Origin: Paenibacillus sp. GP183 | GTDB lineage: Bacteria > Bacillota > Bacilli > Paenibacillales > NBRC-103111 | Assembly: GCF_900104695.1 (NCBI RefSeq) | Contig: NZ_FNSW01000001.1 | Span: 4,880,501-4,944,500 of the forward strand | Length of the DNA stretch: 64,000 nucleotides | Reading direction: 5' to 3' | In this document: piece by piece, positions 25,808 to 33,680 of the stretch | Layout: the number at the start of each line of letters is the position of its first letter | Position numbering within the stretch: position 1 is the stretch's first letter | The notes under the pieces: model-generated | The model's database searches: none | What the model saw: only the letters and a program-made list of their open reading frames with translations | Told to the model about the DNA's origin: nothing | Program-made: the position numbers and the translations under genes

Positions 25808-26826
25808 TTTGAATATCAAGTTAGCTCCGCATCGTCATATGGTAAGTTCCTGGTAAGTAATGGTATCAGTAGAAATACAAGCGGATAAAAGCCGATTGAA
25901 CAGTTATCCTTCAAACTGTCTGCGGTTGGTACGGAAGCAAAATTCATTCAAGTAGGCTTGCAGATGCTTAGGTGCCAAGCCATGAAACGTACCGCCAATA
26001 AAAGCTTTGGCGTTTGAGATCATCGTATGAAGCCACTTCAAATGATCCGGGTTTTCTTTGACGTTGAATTTGAGCGGCTGATGGTTGTATTCTTTCGCAA
26101 GCGCGTTGTAAGAATGGTAAGCGTCGCTGCTGATCGTTGCGCCGGGTTCGATATAATGCTGTGCAAAATCGATCAGCGTTTTCCCTTTTACATCCGGAAT
26201 CACTTGCATTTTGACGTATTGCGGTGCTCCCTGTTTGTTGAGTGAAACACCTACGAGCACGGGCGTTTGTTTGGTGCCACGACCGCGTTTGCCGCCTTCT
26301 GTTGGTGCGCCAAAGAAGGCATCATCGAGTTCAACCAAGCCGGCCAGTCGATAGTTGGCATCGCGATCACCCATAGCTTTTCTGACTTTCTGAAGGAGCA
26401 ACCAGGCTGTCGGATAGGTCAATTCAAGTTCTCGAGCGATATAGGTTGCAGAGATGCCGCGTTTATCATGGGCGATTAAAAAGATCACCCAAAACCATGT
26501 CAACAAAGGCGTGTGCGTTTTATGCATGATGGTACCGGCCGTCACGGAAGTTTGATGCTTACAAGTCACACACTGGTAAAGCTTTCGCGTCTCTAGGAAA
26601 TAGAACGATTGGCTTTGGCATTTCGGACAGCAAAACCCTTCGGGCCAACGAATCTGGAACAGATGATCGTGACATGCTTGTTCCGTATTGAACTTCTCTT
26701 GAAACCTCTTAAGCGTCATCGTTTCTTGTTGAGCCACGCCAATCACTACCGAACATTCGTTTGTATTTATTATATCAAACAAATGTTCGTATTTAAAGAC
26801 CTTACTGAAACAACTTGATATTCAAA
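25808..26826 (-). mobile_element. IS1595-family insertion sequence, apparently complete
   Basis: The perfect 15-base inverted ends TTTGAATATCAAGTT (25808-25822) and AACTTGATATTCAAA (26812-26826) bound an element of 1019 bases. The 8-base direct repeat TTATATAA (25800-25807 and 26827-26834) fits the 8-base target duplication of this family and is itself a palindrome. One intact transposase gene lies inside on the minus strand, so the element may still move. Confidence 0.85.
25904..26782 (-). CDS. IS1595-family transposase
   Basis: A 292-residue DDE-type transposase. The N-terminal zinc ribbon CPKC..CVTC (about residues 53-77) is followed by the ISXO2-like domain. ELDDAFFG holds the first Asp, KGKTLIDFAQ and SSDAYHSY the second Asp region, and NAKAFIGGTFHG the variant third position (IS1595 uses D-D-N/E). 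The C-terminus YLNEFCFRTNRR is typical. The start may be at 26782 or at an internal Met (MTLKRFQEKF). The frame is intact, unlike the other transposases in the window. Confidence 0.92.
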   Translation of the reverse strand: MFDIINTNECSVVIGVAQQETMTLKRFQEKFNTEQACHDHLFQIRWPEGFCCPKCQSQSFYFLETRKLYQCVTCKHQTSVTAGTIMHKTHTPLLTWFWVIFLIAHDKRGISATYIARELELTYPTAWLLLQKVRKAMGDRDANYRLAGLVELDDAFFGAPTEGGKRGRGTKQTPVLVGVSLNKQGAPQYVKMQVIPDVKGKTLIDFAQHYIEPGATISSDAYHSYNALAKEYNHQPLKFNVKENPDHLKWLHTMISNAKAFIGGTFHGLAPKHLQAYLNEFCFRTNRRQFEG

Positions 26827-26932
26827 TTATATAAATGTCCTGAAGCTGACCAGCAAAAAGGACATACAAAAAAGAAGGCACCTTAGAAGAAATAATCGTG
26901 CTGTTGCCCGATAAAAAAACGCTGCAGCCTTA

Positions 26933-28287
26933 GCGAGGGCGCTGAAAAAGGCCTTGATTTTCTACAAATGTAGAGGATCGAGGCCTTTTCTCATCAAAAA
27001 AAACCAGAACACCAAAATAAGAGGGTTCTCCCCTTACGTTGTGGGCTCCAATAAACGAATCATTCGTTTCACATTTACCACAAATGCCGTTAGATACGTC
27101 TGAATCTGCATGCCAAATAGACCCACGTATCGGGCTTTATTCATTCCATGAGCCTGTTTCATCTCTGCATTTTTAGATTCGATTTGGCCGCGTTATTTTT
27201 CTACGCGCCACAAAGGCTTCTGACTTTTGGTAAATACCTCTTTTACCTCAATACCGTTCTCTTGCGTGGTTTTTACTAACGTCTGTAGATAATTGCCATC
27301 TGCCTTTTCGCCGCTCGTTACTTCTATCGCGGTAATGATTCGCTCCTCCGTCATGGCCAGGTGAGACTTGTACCGAAAAAACTCACGTCCTCCGATTTCC
27401 AGCCAAGCAGGGCATCCGGGTCCACGGCGGATTGGATGTCTTTGTAGGCGAGCAGACGTTCATCTTCGACGATCTGTTTGACTTTCTTTAGTTCCTTCTG
27501 AATCTGTTGGTTGGAAGGGCTCGCCTGCTTCTCGATGACTTCCCCTAGATCTGCCAAATAACGCAGTTGCTTTTTAGTGGCCTCGACTTCATCCTTTTCC
27601 GGTTCAGGTTTCGTTGGAAACGACGAGGCCATGTCGCTGCGTTCATGATACACCGCCTTACGCACTTTTTTCCGGCTTTGATGAGGACTTCGAGCGGAGA
27701 ATCTTTCTTGGATCCGGCATGACTGTGGGTGGCGTCCATGATGATGGCATTCGATTTGATGATCCCTTTGTCAATCGGCTGCTGAACCACATTCTTTAAC
27801 ATGGCTTCCAACGTATTGGCGCCGATCCGGTGCTTGCGAAACTTAGAAAGTAGGCTGGGATCCGGCAGCTCATCTTCCGGGTTCAACGACAAAAACCATT
27901 TGTATGCCAAATTCACCTGAGCGTCCTCGATGATGTGGATGTCCGATAAATTGTATAACCGTTGTAGAAAAAGCAAACAAAAGAGTAGTTCCTGCTCTTT
28001 AGCCGGTCGGCCATAACATTCACAGTAGCTATTTTTAAGAAGTTCGCCAATGAAAAAAAATCGACATGCTCATTGACTTTTTTGAGGATATGAGTGGCTA
28101 AATTAAATCGTACAATGGGCTGTAGAACGAAAGTTCCATTTGTTTGAGACCGAGCATGGGCAACCACCTTCCGAACGTGGGTATACCATTATTATTCTAC
28201 ATTAACGCGGTAATTCATTAAATAATAGTGCAAAAAGAAACTGCTGCCGAAATAAACGGTTTGTGTGGCGATTTTCAGCGCCCTCGC
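26933..28287 (-). mobile_element. IS1182-like insertion sequence, degraded
   Basis: The perfect 16-base ends GCGAGGGCGCTGAAAA (26933-26948) and TTTTCAGCGCCCTCGC (28272-28287) are flanked by CTTA at 26929-26932 and 28288-28291, a 4-base target duplication. The left subterminal region holds a strong hairpin (AAGGCCTTGAT..ATCGAGGCCTT) ahead of the transposase end. The transposase is broken in several places. Confidence 0.82.
27034..28167 (-). pseudogene. IS1182-like transposase, multiply disrupted
   Basis: Successive minus-strand frames read the N-terminal DUF772 region, then LYNLSDIHIIEDAQVNLAYK, LLSKFRKHRIG and AIIMDATHSHAGSKKDSPLE (the first catalytic Asp), then KQLRYLADLGEVIEKQ and DPDALLGWKS. 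The last part ends with GQIESKNAEMKQAHG and RYVGLFGMQIQTYLTAF. At least three frame changes and one in-frame TAA (about 27195) separate them. Not functional. Confidence 0.8.
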
Positions 28288-28341
28288 CTTAGCCAGCGTT
28301 TTTTTGTTTCCGTGCTTTTTCATCAGAGAACAAAAGACTGA

Positions 28342-28515
28342 TTAACTGTTCTTGTTTTTAATACTCTCCAGCACTTTTTCCATATAAGGATGTTTGCTAT
28401 TTAATAATGCAGCTCGACGCTCTTGCACGGCAACACTATCTTTAGCTTCTATCATTCTGATCAGCGGGTTATTGGGATATTTGCTTTTCAGTAAAGCGAG
28501 TCTATCTACTGCCAT
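28342..28515 (-). CDS. Small protein, 57 residues, with a duplicated motif
   Basis: The ATG at 28515 is chosen because GGAGTGATAAC lies just upstream. Longer in-frame starts lack a ribosome site. The product carries RLALLKSKYP and RAALLNSKHP about 29 residues apart, an internal duplication of a short helical motif. No family is known to me. It follows the 28580-28987 gene by 64 bases on the same strand and ends 37 bases before the split terminator arm, so the two genes form a unit. Confidence 0.65.
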   Translation of the reverse strand: MAVDRLALLKSKYPNNPLIRMIEAKDSVAVQERRAALLNSKHPYMEKVLESIKNKNS

Positions 28516-28579
28516 TGTTATCACTCCTTTCTTGTAAAAGAAGCGTACAGCTTTCATTTCTGTACGCCCTATGAATACT

Positions 28580-28987
28580 TTAGTCCAATTCAATAGTTTT
28601 GAACTCGCTGTGAAGTACTGTGAATCCTTCTAAGTTATTAAAAAAGAAATCGGTACCGAAGGCATTCGTTATGAAATCTTCCGTCGTGTTGTGATAGGTG
28701 ATGCGTACTTCATACAAAAACGCAGGAGTAACGTCGGCAAAAAATATAGCTGCGGTGGATTCTTCGATTTCGATTGGACCATTGTCACCAGGAGTTCCGT
28801 TCGGACCATTGAATGAAGCAACAGGTAATTGTACTGGGAAAGGGTTAGTCCAGTCGATAACTTCTACTGTGACGATCCGATCATCGTCCGGATCAGCATT
28901 TTCAGCTGTAATTATTGCATTTACAGCGAAATTCGTACCTATATTATTCAATATACCGCTAGAAACAGTTCTTTTCTTAGATGACAT
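28580..28987 (-). CDS. Beta-rich hypothetical protein, 135 residues
   Basis: The ATG is preceded by GGGGAG. After a short Lys/Ser-rich head the sequence is Asn/Thr/Phe-rich with alternating hydrophobic residues (FAVNAIITAENADPDDD, IVTVEVIDWTNPF, FLYEVRITYHNTTEDFI), which suggests a beta-sandwich. It contains a GPNGTPGDNGPIEI stretch resembling a very short collagen-like turn. There is no signal peptide. Proteins of this look occur beside glycosyltransferases in Paenibacillus and may be spore- or cell-surface parts, which is inference. First gene of a two-gene unit. Confidence 0.6.
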   Translation of the reverse strand: MSSKKRTVSSGILNNIGTNFAVNAIITAENADPDDDRIVTVEVIDWTNPFPVQLPVASFNGPNGTPGDNGPIEIEESTAAIFFADVTPAFLYEVRITYHNTTEDFITNAFGTDFFFNNLEGFTVLHSEFKTIELD

Positions 28988-29305
28988 ATTCTCTCACTCC
29001 CCTCATAAAAATAGTAGGTGTGATTGCCTTTGATATAAAGTAACCTCATCACCTCTAATATAAAATATTAAGAGATGAGAGTTTTTACTATGCATTTGTC
29101 TTATTAAAAAAGTCTATTAATTATGGGTCAATGTTTTGATAGGAGACACGACAAGTGCCGGGGGGGGGAATTTGTATAAGACATTCGCCTTTATGTATAA
29201 ATGCCTGTTTTCTCATTCGCCCGACTTCAGCCCTGTTCCAGCTCCCGGAAAATCATACAATAGAGTAGAGGCGTATAGGATGCCAAAGACAGGAGCTGAG
29301 AACCG
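28988..29305. other. Intergenic region with hairpin and G9 tract
   Basis: An imperfect hairpin with arms around CTCATC and GATGAG followed by TTTTT spans 29045-29088. It could end a plus-strand transcript, but no plus gene precedes it. Nine G occur at 29160-29168. CATACAATA at 29254-29262 resembles a SigE/SigK -10 box before the GT2 gene, without a clear -35. The region separates divergent units. Confidence 0.4.
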
Positions 29306-30103
29306 TTGAACAAACAGAGAGTTCCCGGTAAGCAGAAGCATGTGCGGCGTGTGCCTTCTGGACGTTATTCCGGCACCCCCAAGGTTTCCGTTATCATTCC
29401 TGTGTTTAACGAAGTAAAGACACTGTCACGTGTGATTCGGCAAGCTTTCCTGGTTCATCGCAAAACTGAAGTCATTGTTGTGGCTAACGGCACCACCGAC
29501 GGCTCTCAGCAGACAGCAGAGCGGTTAGGTGCTCGTGTTATCTCCATTGACGAACCTCTTGGTCATGATGTGGGAAGAAGTATAGGCGCAAATGCCGCCA
29601 AAGGTGACATTCTCCTGTTTCTTGACGGAGATTTCATTATTCCGGCCAGTGAACTTCGCCCACTGATCAAGGCAGTGGGATCAGGTGTGGATGTCGCTTT
29701 AAACAGCTACTCGGGAAAAGCTTCCGCCTCCAAGGTGCATAAGGTCACTCTCTCCAAATATGCACTGAATACGATTCTGGCCCACCGCCATTTGCATGGA
29801 GCCTCCATGACTACTGTGCCGCATACGATCAGCCGGAAGGCGCTTCAAGCGATTGGAGCCGAGAATTTGGCTGTCCCTCCGTTAGCTCAAACGATTGCAG
29901 CCCAAAAAGGGCTCAAGATTAAAGCTGTACATTTCATTCATGTGGGTATGCGAAATCCGATTCGAAGAATCTCCAAAGGAGCAGATCCATTAGGGGACGT
30001 GATCGTGGGGGATCACCTGGAAGCCATTCATTGGCTCATCCAGAACACTGGAGAGCGTGGAAATATGCCCGACTTGATAAGAAAAAGACAAACAGCGAGG
30101 TGA
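29306..30103 (+). CDS. Glycosyltransferase family 2 (first of three)
   Basis: A 265-residue GT-A protein. A basic leader is followed by PKVSVIIPVFNEVKT, VIVVANGTTDGS, GHDVGRSIGANAAKGD and LFLDGDF, the DxD site. The C-terminal part lacks membrane helices. The GHDVG..GA.A pattern is shared with the next gene, so they are tandem paralogs. The start is TTG behind AGGAG. A decayed homolog lies at 11021. It heads a run of six same-strand genes. Confidence 0.88.
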   Translation: MNKQRVPGKQKHVRRVPSGRYSGTPKVSVIIPVFNEVKTLSRVIRQAFLVHRKTEVIVVANGTTDGSQQTAERLGARVISIDEPLGHDVGRSIGANAAKGDILLFLDGDFIIPASELRPLIKAVGSGVDVALNSYSGKASASKVHKVTLSKYALNTILAHRHLHGASMTTVPHTISRKALQAIGAENLAVPPLAQTIAAQKGLKIKAVHFIHVGMRNPIRRISKGADPLGDVIVGDHLEAIHWLIQNTGERGNMPDLIRKRQTAR

Positions 30104-30109
30104 CTTAGT

Positions 30110-30937
30110 ATGAAGCGACGGATGCTCAAATTACACAGAACACTTCCGCGTAAATCAGTGTCTGAAGGCCATTGGCGTTCACTCGTAATTCCGACTTCCC
30201 GCTCTGTTGCAGCCATAGTCAGCGTTATGAACGAAGAAGCGTCCATTGATCGAGTGCTCAAGCAGCTTCGCAGGATTCCCTTTAACGAGATTATTGTTGT
30301 GATCAATGGTTCGCATGATAAAACCCTGCAGAAGGTGCGTGAACACTCCTCCGCTGTGATTGTTCATTATCCGAAGCCGCTGGGCCATGATGTGGGGAGA
30401 GCGATCGGGGCGAAGCTGTCCAGATCGGACATTCTGCTTTTTTTGGATGGTGATTTCCCCGTTCGTGCAGAAAAGCTGCTTCCTTTTATTAAAGCGATTC
30501 ATGAGGGAAAGGATATAGCACTCAACAATCTAACACCATTCGTTCCCAATACACGCTTTGATTCCGTAACGGTAATGAAACGTTTTCTCAATCTCACCAT
30601 GAAAAAGCCTGAGCTGAGATCGAACTCCTTAACGGCTGTCCCCCATGCATTATCCCGAGCCGCACTGGATCGAATTGGATGCTCAGAGCTTATGGTGCCG
30701 CCAAAAGCACAGGTGCGAGCCATTCAGGAAGGACTGAAGTTCAGTGCGCCGACAAGTATCAATGTCATTTCGAAAAATAGGCGAAGACGCCACAACCAGG
30801 GATCCAACAGCCGGGTTGCCAAGCTGATCATAGGGGATCATATCGAAGCTTTAAGATTGGCTATGGAGCAGAAGGGAGAACGGCTTGGTTTTCACGATAC
30901 ATTCCGTAAAAGAGAATATGTGAGGTGGCGAAGCTAG
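30110..30937 (+). CDS. Glycosyltransferase family 2 (second of three)
   Basis: A 275-residue paralog of the preceding gene with the same blocks: VAAIVSVMNEEASID, EIIVVINGSHDKT, GHDVGRAIGAKLSRSD and LFLDGDFPV (DxD). The ATG at 30110 has GAGGTGA upstream and follows the first gene after 6 bases. Its TAG overlaps the GTG of the third gene. Donor and acceptor unknown. The pair may add successive sugars or work as a heterodimer, which is inference. Confidence 0.88.
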   Translation: MKRRMLKLHRTLPRKSVSEGHWRSLVIPTSRSVAAIVSVMNEEASIDRVLKQLRRIPFNEIIVVINGSHDKTLQKVREHSSAVIVHYPKPLGHDVGRAIGAKLSRSDILLFLDGDFPVRAEKLLPFIKAIHEGKDIALNNLTPFVPNTRFDSVTVMKRFLNLTMKKPELRSNSLTAVPHALSRAALDRIGCSELMVPPKAQVRAIQEGLKFSAPTSINVISKNRRRRHNQGSNSRVAKLIIGDHIEALRLAMEQKGERLGFHDTFRKREYVRWRS

Positions 30938-31665
30938 TGCAGCTAACCAGCATCATTATCCCCAATTATAATGGCCTTTCTCTGCTTAAAGAGTGCATTT
31001 CGTCGATTAAAAAGCATACCGAGGTTCCCTACGAAATAATTGTAGTGGACAATGGTTCCACAGATGGATCCATTGAATACTGCTGCCGCCATGAAATAAA
31101 ATTTATATCACTGCCGACCAACAGAGGCTTTCCCTGGGCATGTAACCTTGGGCTCAGTATTGCAAGTGGAGAAGCTTTAATGCTTCTGAATAACGATACC
31201 ATCGTGGGCTGGAATTGGCTGCCCAACCTTCTTCGCTGTTTGTATAGCAGTGATGAAATAGGGATTGTAGGCCCTGTGACCAACTATGCAAGCGGAAAGC
31301 AGCAGATTCAGGAGCCTTTTACCAATGTTGCGGACATGTCTGCAGCCATGAATGTCCCGAGTCCGGAGAAATGGCAGGATACCTTGCGGCTGGTAGGGAT
31401 TTGCCTGCTGTTCAGGCGTGAGCTGATGGACAAAGTTGGCATGCTGGATGAACGTTTTAGTCCAGGCCACTTCGAGGATGACGATTACTGCTATCGGGCA
31501 AGACTTGCCGGCTATAGGCTGTGCATAGCAGGAGATTCGTTTATTTTCCATCATGGCAGTGCTAGCTTTCACAAGGAGAATAAAGATTCCCTCCAGGAGT
31601 TGATTCAGGTCAATCACGGGAAATTTATGGATAAATGGGGCGTTGATCCACATACCTACATTTAG
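30937..31665 (+). CDS. Glycosyltransferase family 2 (third of three, rhamnosyltransferase-like)
   Basis: About 242 residues. SIIIPNYNGL, IIVVDNGSTDGS and LMLLNNDTIVGWNWL (the NDD/DxD position is NND here, as in rhamnosyltransferase-like members), then FEDDDYCYRARLAGY and FHHGSASF. The GTG at 30937 is preferred because AGGTGG lies 7 bases upstream and it gives a one-base TAGTG overlap with the previous gene. A close relative of the N-terminal domain of the protein at 35701. Co-translated with its neighbours. Confidence 0.88.
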   Translation: MQLTSIIIPNYNGLSLLKECISSIKKHTEVPYEIIVVDNGSTDGSIEYCCRHEIKFISLPTNRGFPWACNLGLSIASGEALMLLNNDTIVGWNWLPNLLRCLYSSDEIGIVGPVTNYASGKQQIQEPFTNVADMSAAMNVPSPEKWQDTLRLVGICLLFRRELMDKVGMLDERFSPGHFEDDDYCYRARLAGYRLCIAGDSFIFHHGSASFHKENKDSLQELIQVNHGKFMDKWGVDPHTYI

Positions 31666-31754
31666 CGCTGCAGCATCCATCCAAACTCGGCACATTTGGT
31701 TATGGGATCGCATAAAATAATAAAGAGAAAAAGCTGGGCGGAAGGGGAATTAGG

Positions 31755-32045
31755 TTGGAACAAAAGATAACTAACATTATTACGTATATAGCAGCCTCGC
31801 ACAGAGAAATGTCAAAAATTCTTCAAACGAAGGGCAGCATAGCGGGGCAAATGTCGTCCATCATCACGGAAATTCCGGATCTGCACCCTGAATTCGACGG
31901 AGTGGAAGGAATTCAGGAGCACTCTTCGCAAATTATCAAGAGCGTAGTCGCCTATTTAAATAGCCTGGCCGAACTGGAGGAAGCTATTGCGCAGCAAACA
32001 GAAATTGTAATGAAAGAAATGAACGGCCCGGATGCCGAAGAATAG
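31755..32045 (+). CDS. Small helical protein A of the GT2 module, 96 residues
   Basis: The start is TTG at 31755 with GGAAGGGG upstream. The product is fully helical and acidic, with heptad-like hydrophobic spacing (IITYIAASHREMSKILQT, IIKSVVAYLNSLAELEEAI) and no signal or membrane segment. It resembles genes B and C that follow in size and style, with weak similarity (a run of Gln/Glu/Leu helices). No named family. Its position after three GT2 genes and before two similar proteins suggests one functional unit. Confidence 0.65.
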   Translation: MEQKITNIITYIAASHREMSKILQTKGSIAGQMSSIITEIPDLHPEFDGVEGIQEHSSQIIKSVVAYLNSLAELEEAIAQQTEIVMKEMNGPDAEE

Positions 32046-32057
32046 AGGGATCATGGA

Positions 32058-32395
32058 TTGGATAGATCAAGCATTTACATGAATATGTTGGAATCCACAG
32101 CAAGCCTTCAGCTGAATATCGCTTTATTGCTTGAAGCTAAAGCTGCGGAAGCTGAGAAAACCCGTAACTGGATTTGTAATCATTTGAGCTCGGCTTCGTT
32201 GCTTGGGCATGGGTATCAAATGAAGCAGACCGGTGATTTTCATGATCAAATCATTGAAGTTATCGATGCAAGATGGAACATGCGCTGAATCGCAATATGC
32301 AGGCGCTTCTCAGACAAGGCGACAGCGGCGGTGAGGATGGAGGTTCGAGCGGCGGGCTAGGAGATATGTTTTCATTCGGCGGGAATGAAAAATGA
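32058..32395 (+). pseudogene. Small helical protein B of the GT2 module, with a frameshift
   Basis: From TTG 32058 the frame reads MLESTASLQLNIALLLEAKA, AAEAEKTRNWICNH and HDQIIEVIDA, then runs to a premature TGA at 32288. One base later the frame continues MEHALNRNMQALLRQGD and a Gly/Ser-rich tail to a TGA at 32393-32395 that overlaps the ATG of gene C (ATGA). Adding one A near 32271 would restore a 112-residue protein coupled to gene C. Either a fresh mutation or a sequencing slip. Confidence 0.6.
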
Positions 32396-32736
32396 TCGAT
32401 CTTCCTCAAGACAGAGCAAGGTTGGAGCTGCATATCCTGGCTTCTCTCGCGAGAAGCCAAAGGGCATTGGCACGAATGATCGAAGCTGTTGCAGATCAAG
32501 TAGCAGACTCGAAGCAGGCTGCCGGGAAAATGATCGAGAATCTGGAGATGATCAGCGCTTATCAGCGCATTCTCGTTGTGAGAATCACGTCCGCGAACGT
32601 TAAAGAAAGGCAGACCCGCTCCGCCATGGCTGGCTGGAAACTTATCCCCACTTCATCAGCAGCCCGGCATGCACCAATCCCCCGCCGAAGCCATAAAGTA
32701 GAAGGGTATCGCCAGGCCCAACCTTACCTTCCCTAA
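32392..32736 (+). CDS. Small helical protein C of the GT2 module
   Basis: The ATG at 32392 overlaps the stop of gene B. The first 75 residues are helical and conserved with the remnant at 10049 (QRALARMIEAVADQV, MIENLEMISAYQRI), then VVRITSANVKERQ. The last 30 or so residues run antisense into fabH and look non-native (ARHAPIPRRSHK), so the true end is uncertain and a slip near 32620 is possible. No terminator separates it from the converging fabH. Confidence 0.55.
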   Translation: MIDLPQDRARLELHILASLARSQRALARMIEAVADQVADSKQAAGKMIENLEMISAYQRILVVRITSANVKERQTRSAMAGWKLIPTSSAARHAPIPRRSHKVEGYRQAQPYLP

Positions 32737-33619
32737 TGCCGAGATCCAGTGCGAGCGGAATGGATGCAGCTGAAGTATTGCCGTAATAAACAAGGCTGTA
32801 CAATGCCTTCTCAAATGGAATGCCGCTCCGTTCACAGATGGATTCAATGATTCTCAGATTGGCGCTGTGAGGGATAAACCAATCTACATCCTCTGTGGTT
32901 AAACCACTTTTTTGCAGGATTTGTTCGATGCCATGAGGTACAGTGGTAACTGCGAATTTATAGACTTCGCGTCCATTTTGTACAAGCTTGCCATCACCTG
33001 CAAGCTTTTCTCCGTTCAGTTCGTCAGACAGACCGGTTCGGTATACATGCTTGCCGCCTGAGCCATCCGAGCCCAGATGGTGGGCAAGGAAAGCGGGATG
33101 GCCATCGTCCTTTTCCACCAGCACAGCGCCAGCGCCGTCTCCAAACAGGATACAGGTGGAACGGTCGGTATAGTCGGTTATCTTGGACAAGGTATCAGCG
33201 CCAACTACAACAATTTTTTTGTGCATACCGGAGCTGATAAGCCCGTTAGCCATATGCAGCGCATAGGTAAAGCCGGCACAAGTGGCATTCAGATCAAGCG
33301 CGCCGGCGGCGGGAATGCCAAAATGCGCTCCAACGAGGCAAGCAGTAGACGGGAAAGGGAGATCCGGAGTGTGCGTAGCTACCAAGATAAGATCCGTGTC
33401 TTCCAATACTGCGTCATATCTAGTGATCAGATCCTGCACCGCTTTTATACACAGATGACTGGTAAACTCACTATCTTCAGCAATACGTCTCTCTTTGATT
33501 CCAGTTCTTTGTACGATCCATTCATCAGTAGTCTCAACCATTTTTTCAAAATCTAAATTGGTCAGCACCCGGGCAGGAACATAAGTGCCAATCGCTGTGA
33601 TACGAGCAGTTGAATTCAT
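32642..33619 (-). CDS. fabH: 3-oxoacyl-ACP synthase III
   Basis: FabH condenses an acyl-CoA primer with malonyl-ACP to start fatty-acid synthesis. LNATCAGFTYAL holds the nucleophilic Cys, WFIPHSANLRI the catalytic His, and YGNTSAASIPLAL the catalytic Asn. The C-terminal GFGGGLVHAG is intact. The ATG at 33619 is used because AGAGGTGA lies 5 bases upstream. Length about 325 residues. A FapR operator lies 28 bases upstream. It stands alone rather than in a fab operon and may be a second copy. Its stop overlaps the tail of the converging small gene C. Confidence 0.94.
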   Translation of the reverse strand: MNSTARITAIGTYVPARVLTNLDFEKMVETTDEWIVQRTGIKERRIAEDSEFTSHLCIKAVQDLITRYDAVLEDTDLILVATHTPDLPFPSTACLVGAHFGIPAAGALDLNATCAGFTYALHMANGLISSGMHKKIVVVGADTLSKITDYTDRSTCILFGDGAGAVLVEKDDGHPAFLAHHLGSDGSGGKHVYRTGLSDELNGEKLAGDGKLVQNGREVYKFAVTTVPHGIEQILQKSGLTTEDVDWFIPHSANLRIIESICERSGIPFEKALYSLVYYGNTSAASIPLALDLGIREGKVGPGDTLLLYGFGGGLVHAGLLMKWG

Positions 33620-33646
33620 CTGAGTCACCTCTTTGTATGATCTAGT

Positions 33647-33665
33647 ATTAGTACCTGATACTAAT
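33647..33665 (-). promoter_or_regulatory. FapR operator
   Basis: ATTAGTACCTGATACTAAT is a near-perfect copy of the FapR consensus inverted repeat (TTAGTACC-N-TACTAA type). It lies upstream of fabH, where malonyl-CoA-responsive FapR represses lipid-synthesis genes in Firmicutes. Confidence 0.9.
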
Positions 33666-33680
33666 CATACGTTAAATTTA

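Larger units (their letters stand above)
26913..28305. terminator. Terminator split by an IS (arms 26913-26924 and 28294-28305)
   Basis: AAAAAAACGCTG on the left and CAGCGTTTTTTT on the right form a perfect 12-base-pair T-tailed stem if the IS between them is removed with one copy of the CTTA duplication. The loop would be about 10 bases (CAGCCTTAGC). The original structure served the minus-strand gene that ends at 28342 and possibly a converging plus-strand gene. Confidence 0.75.
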
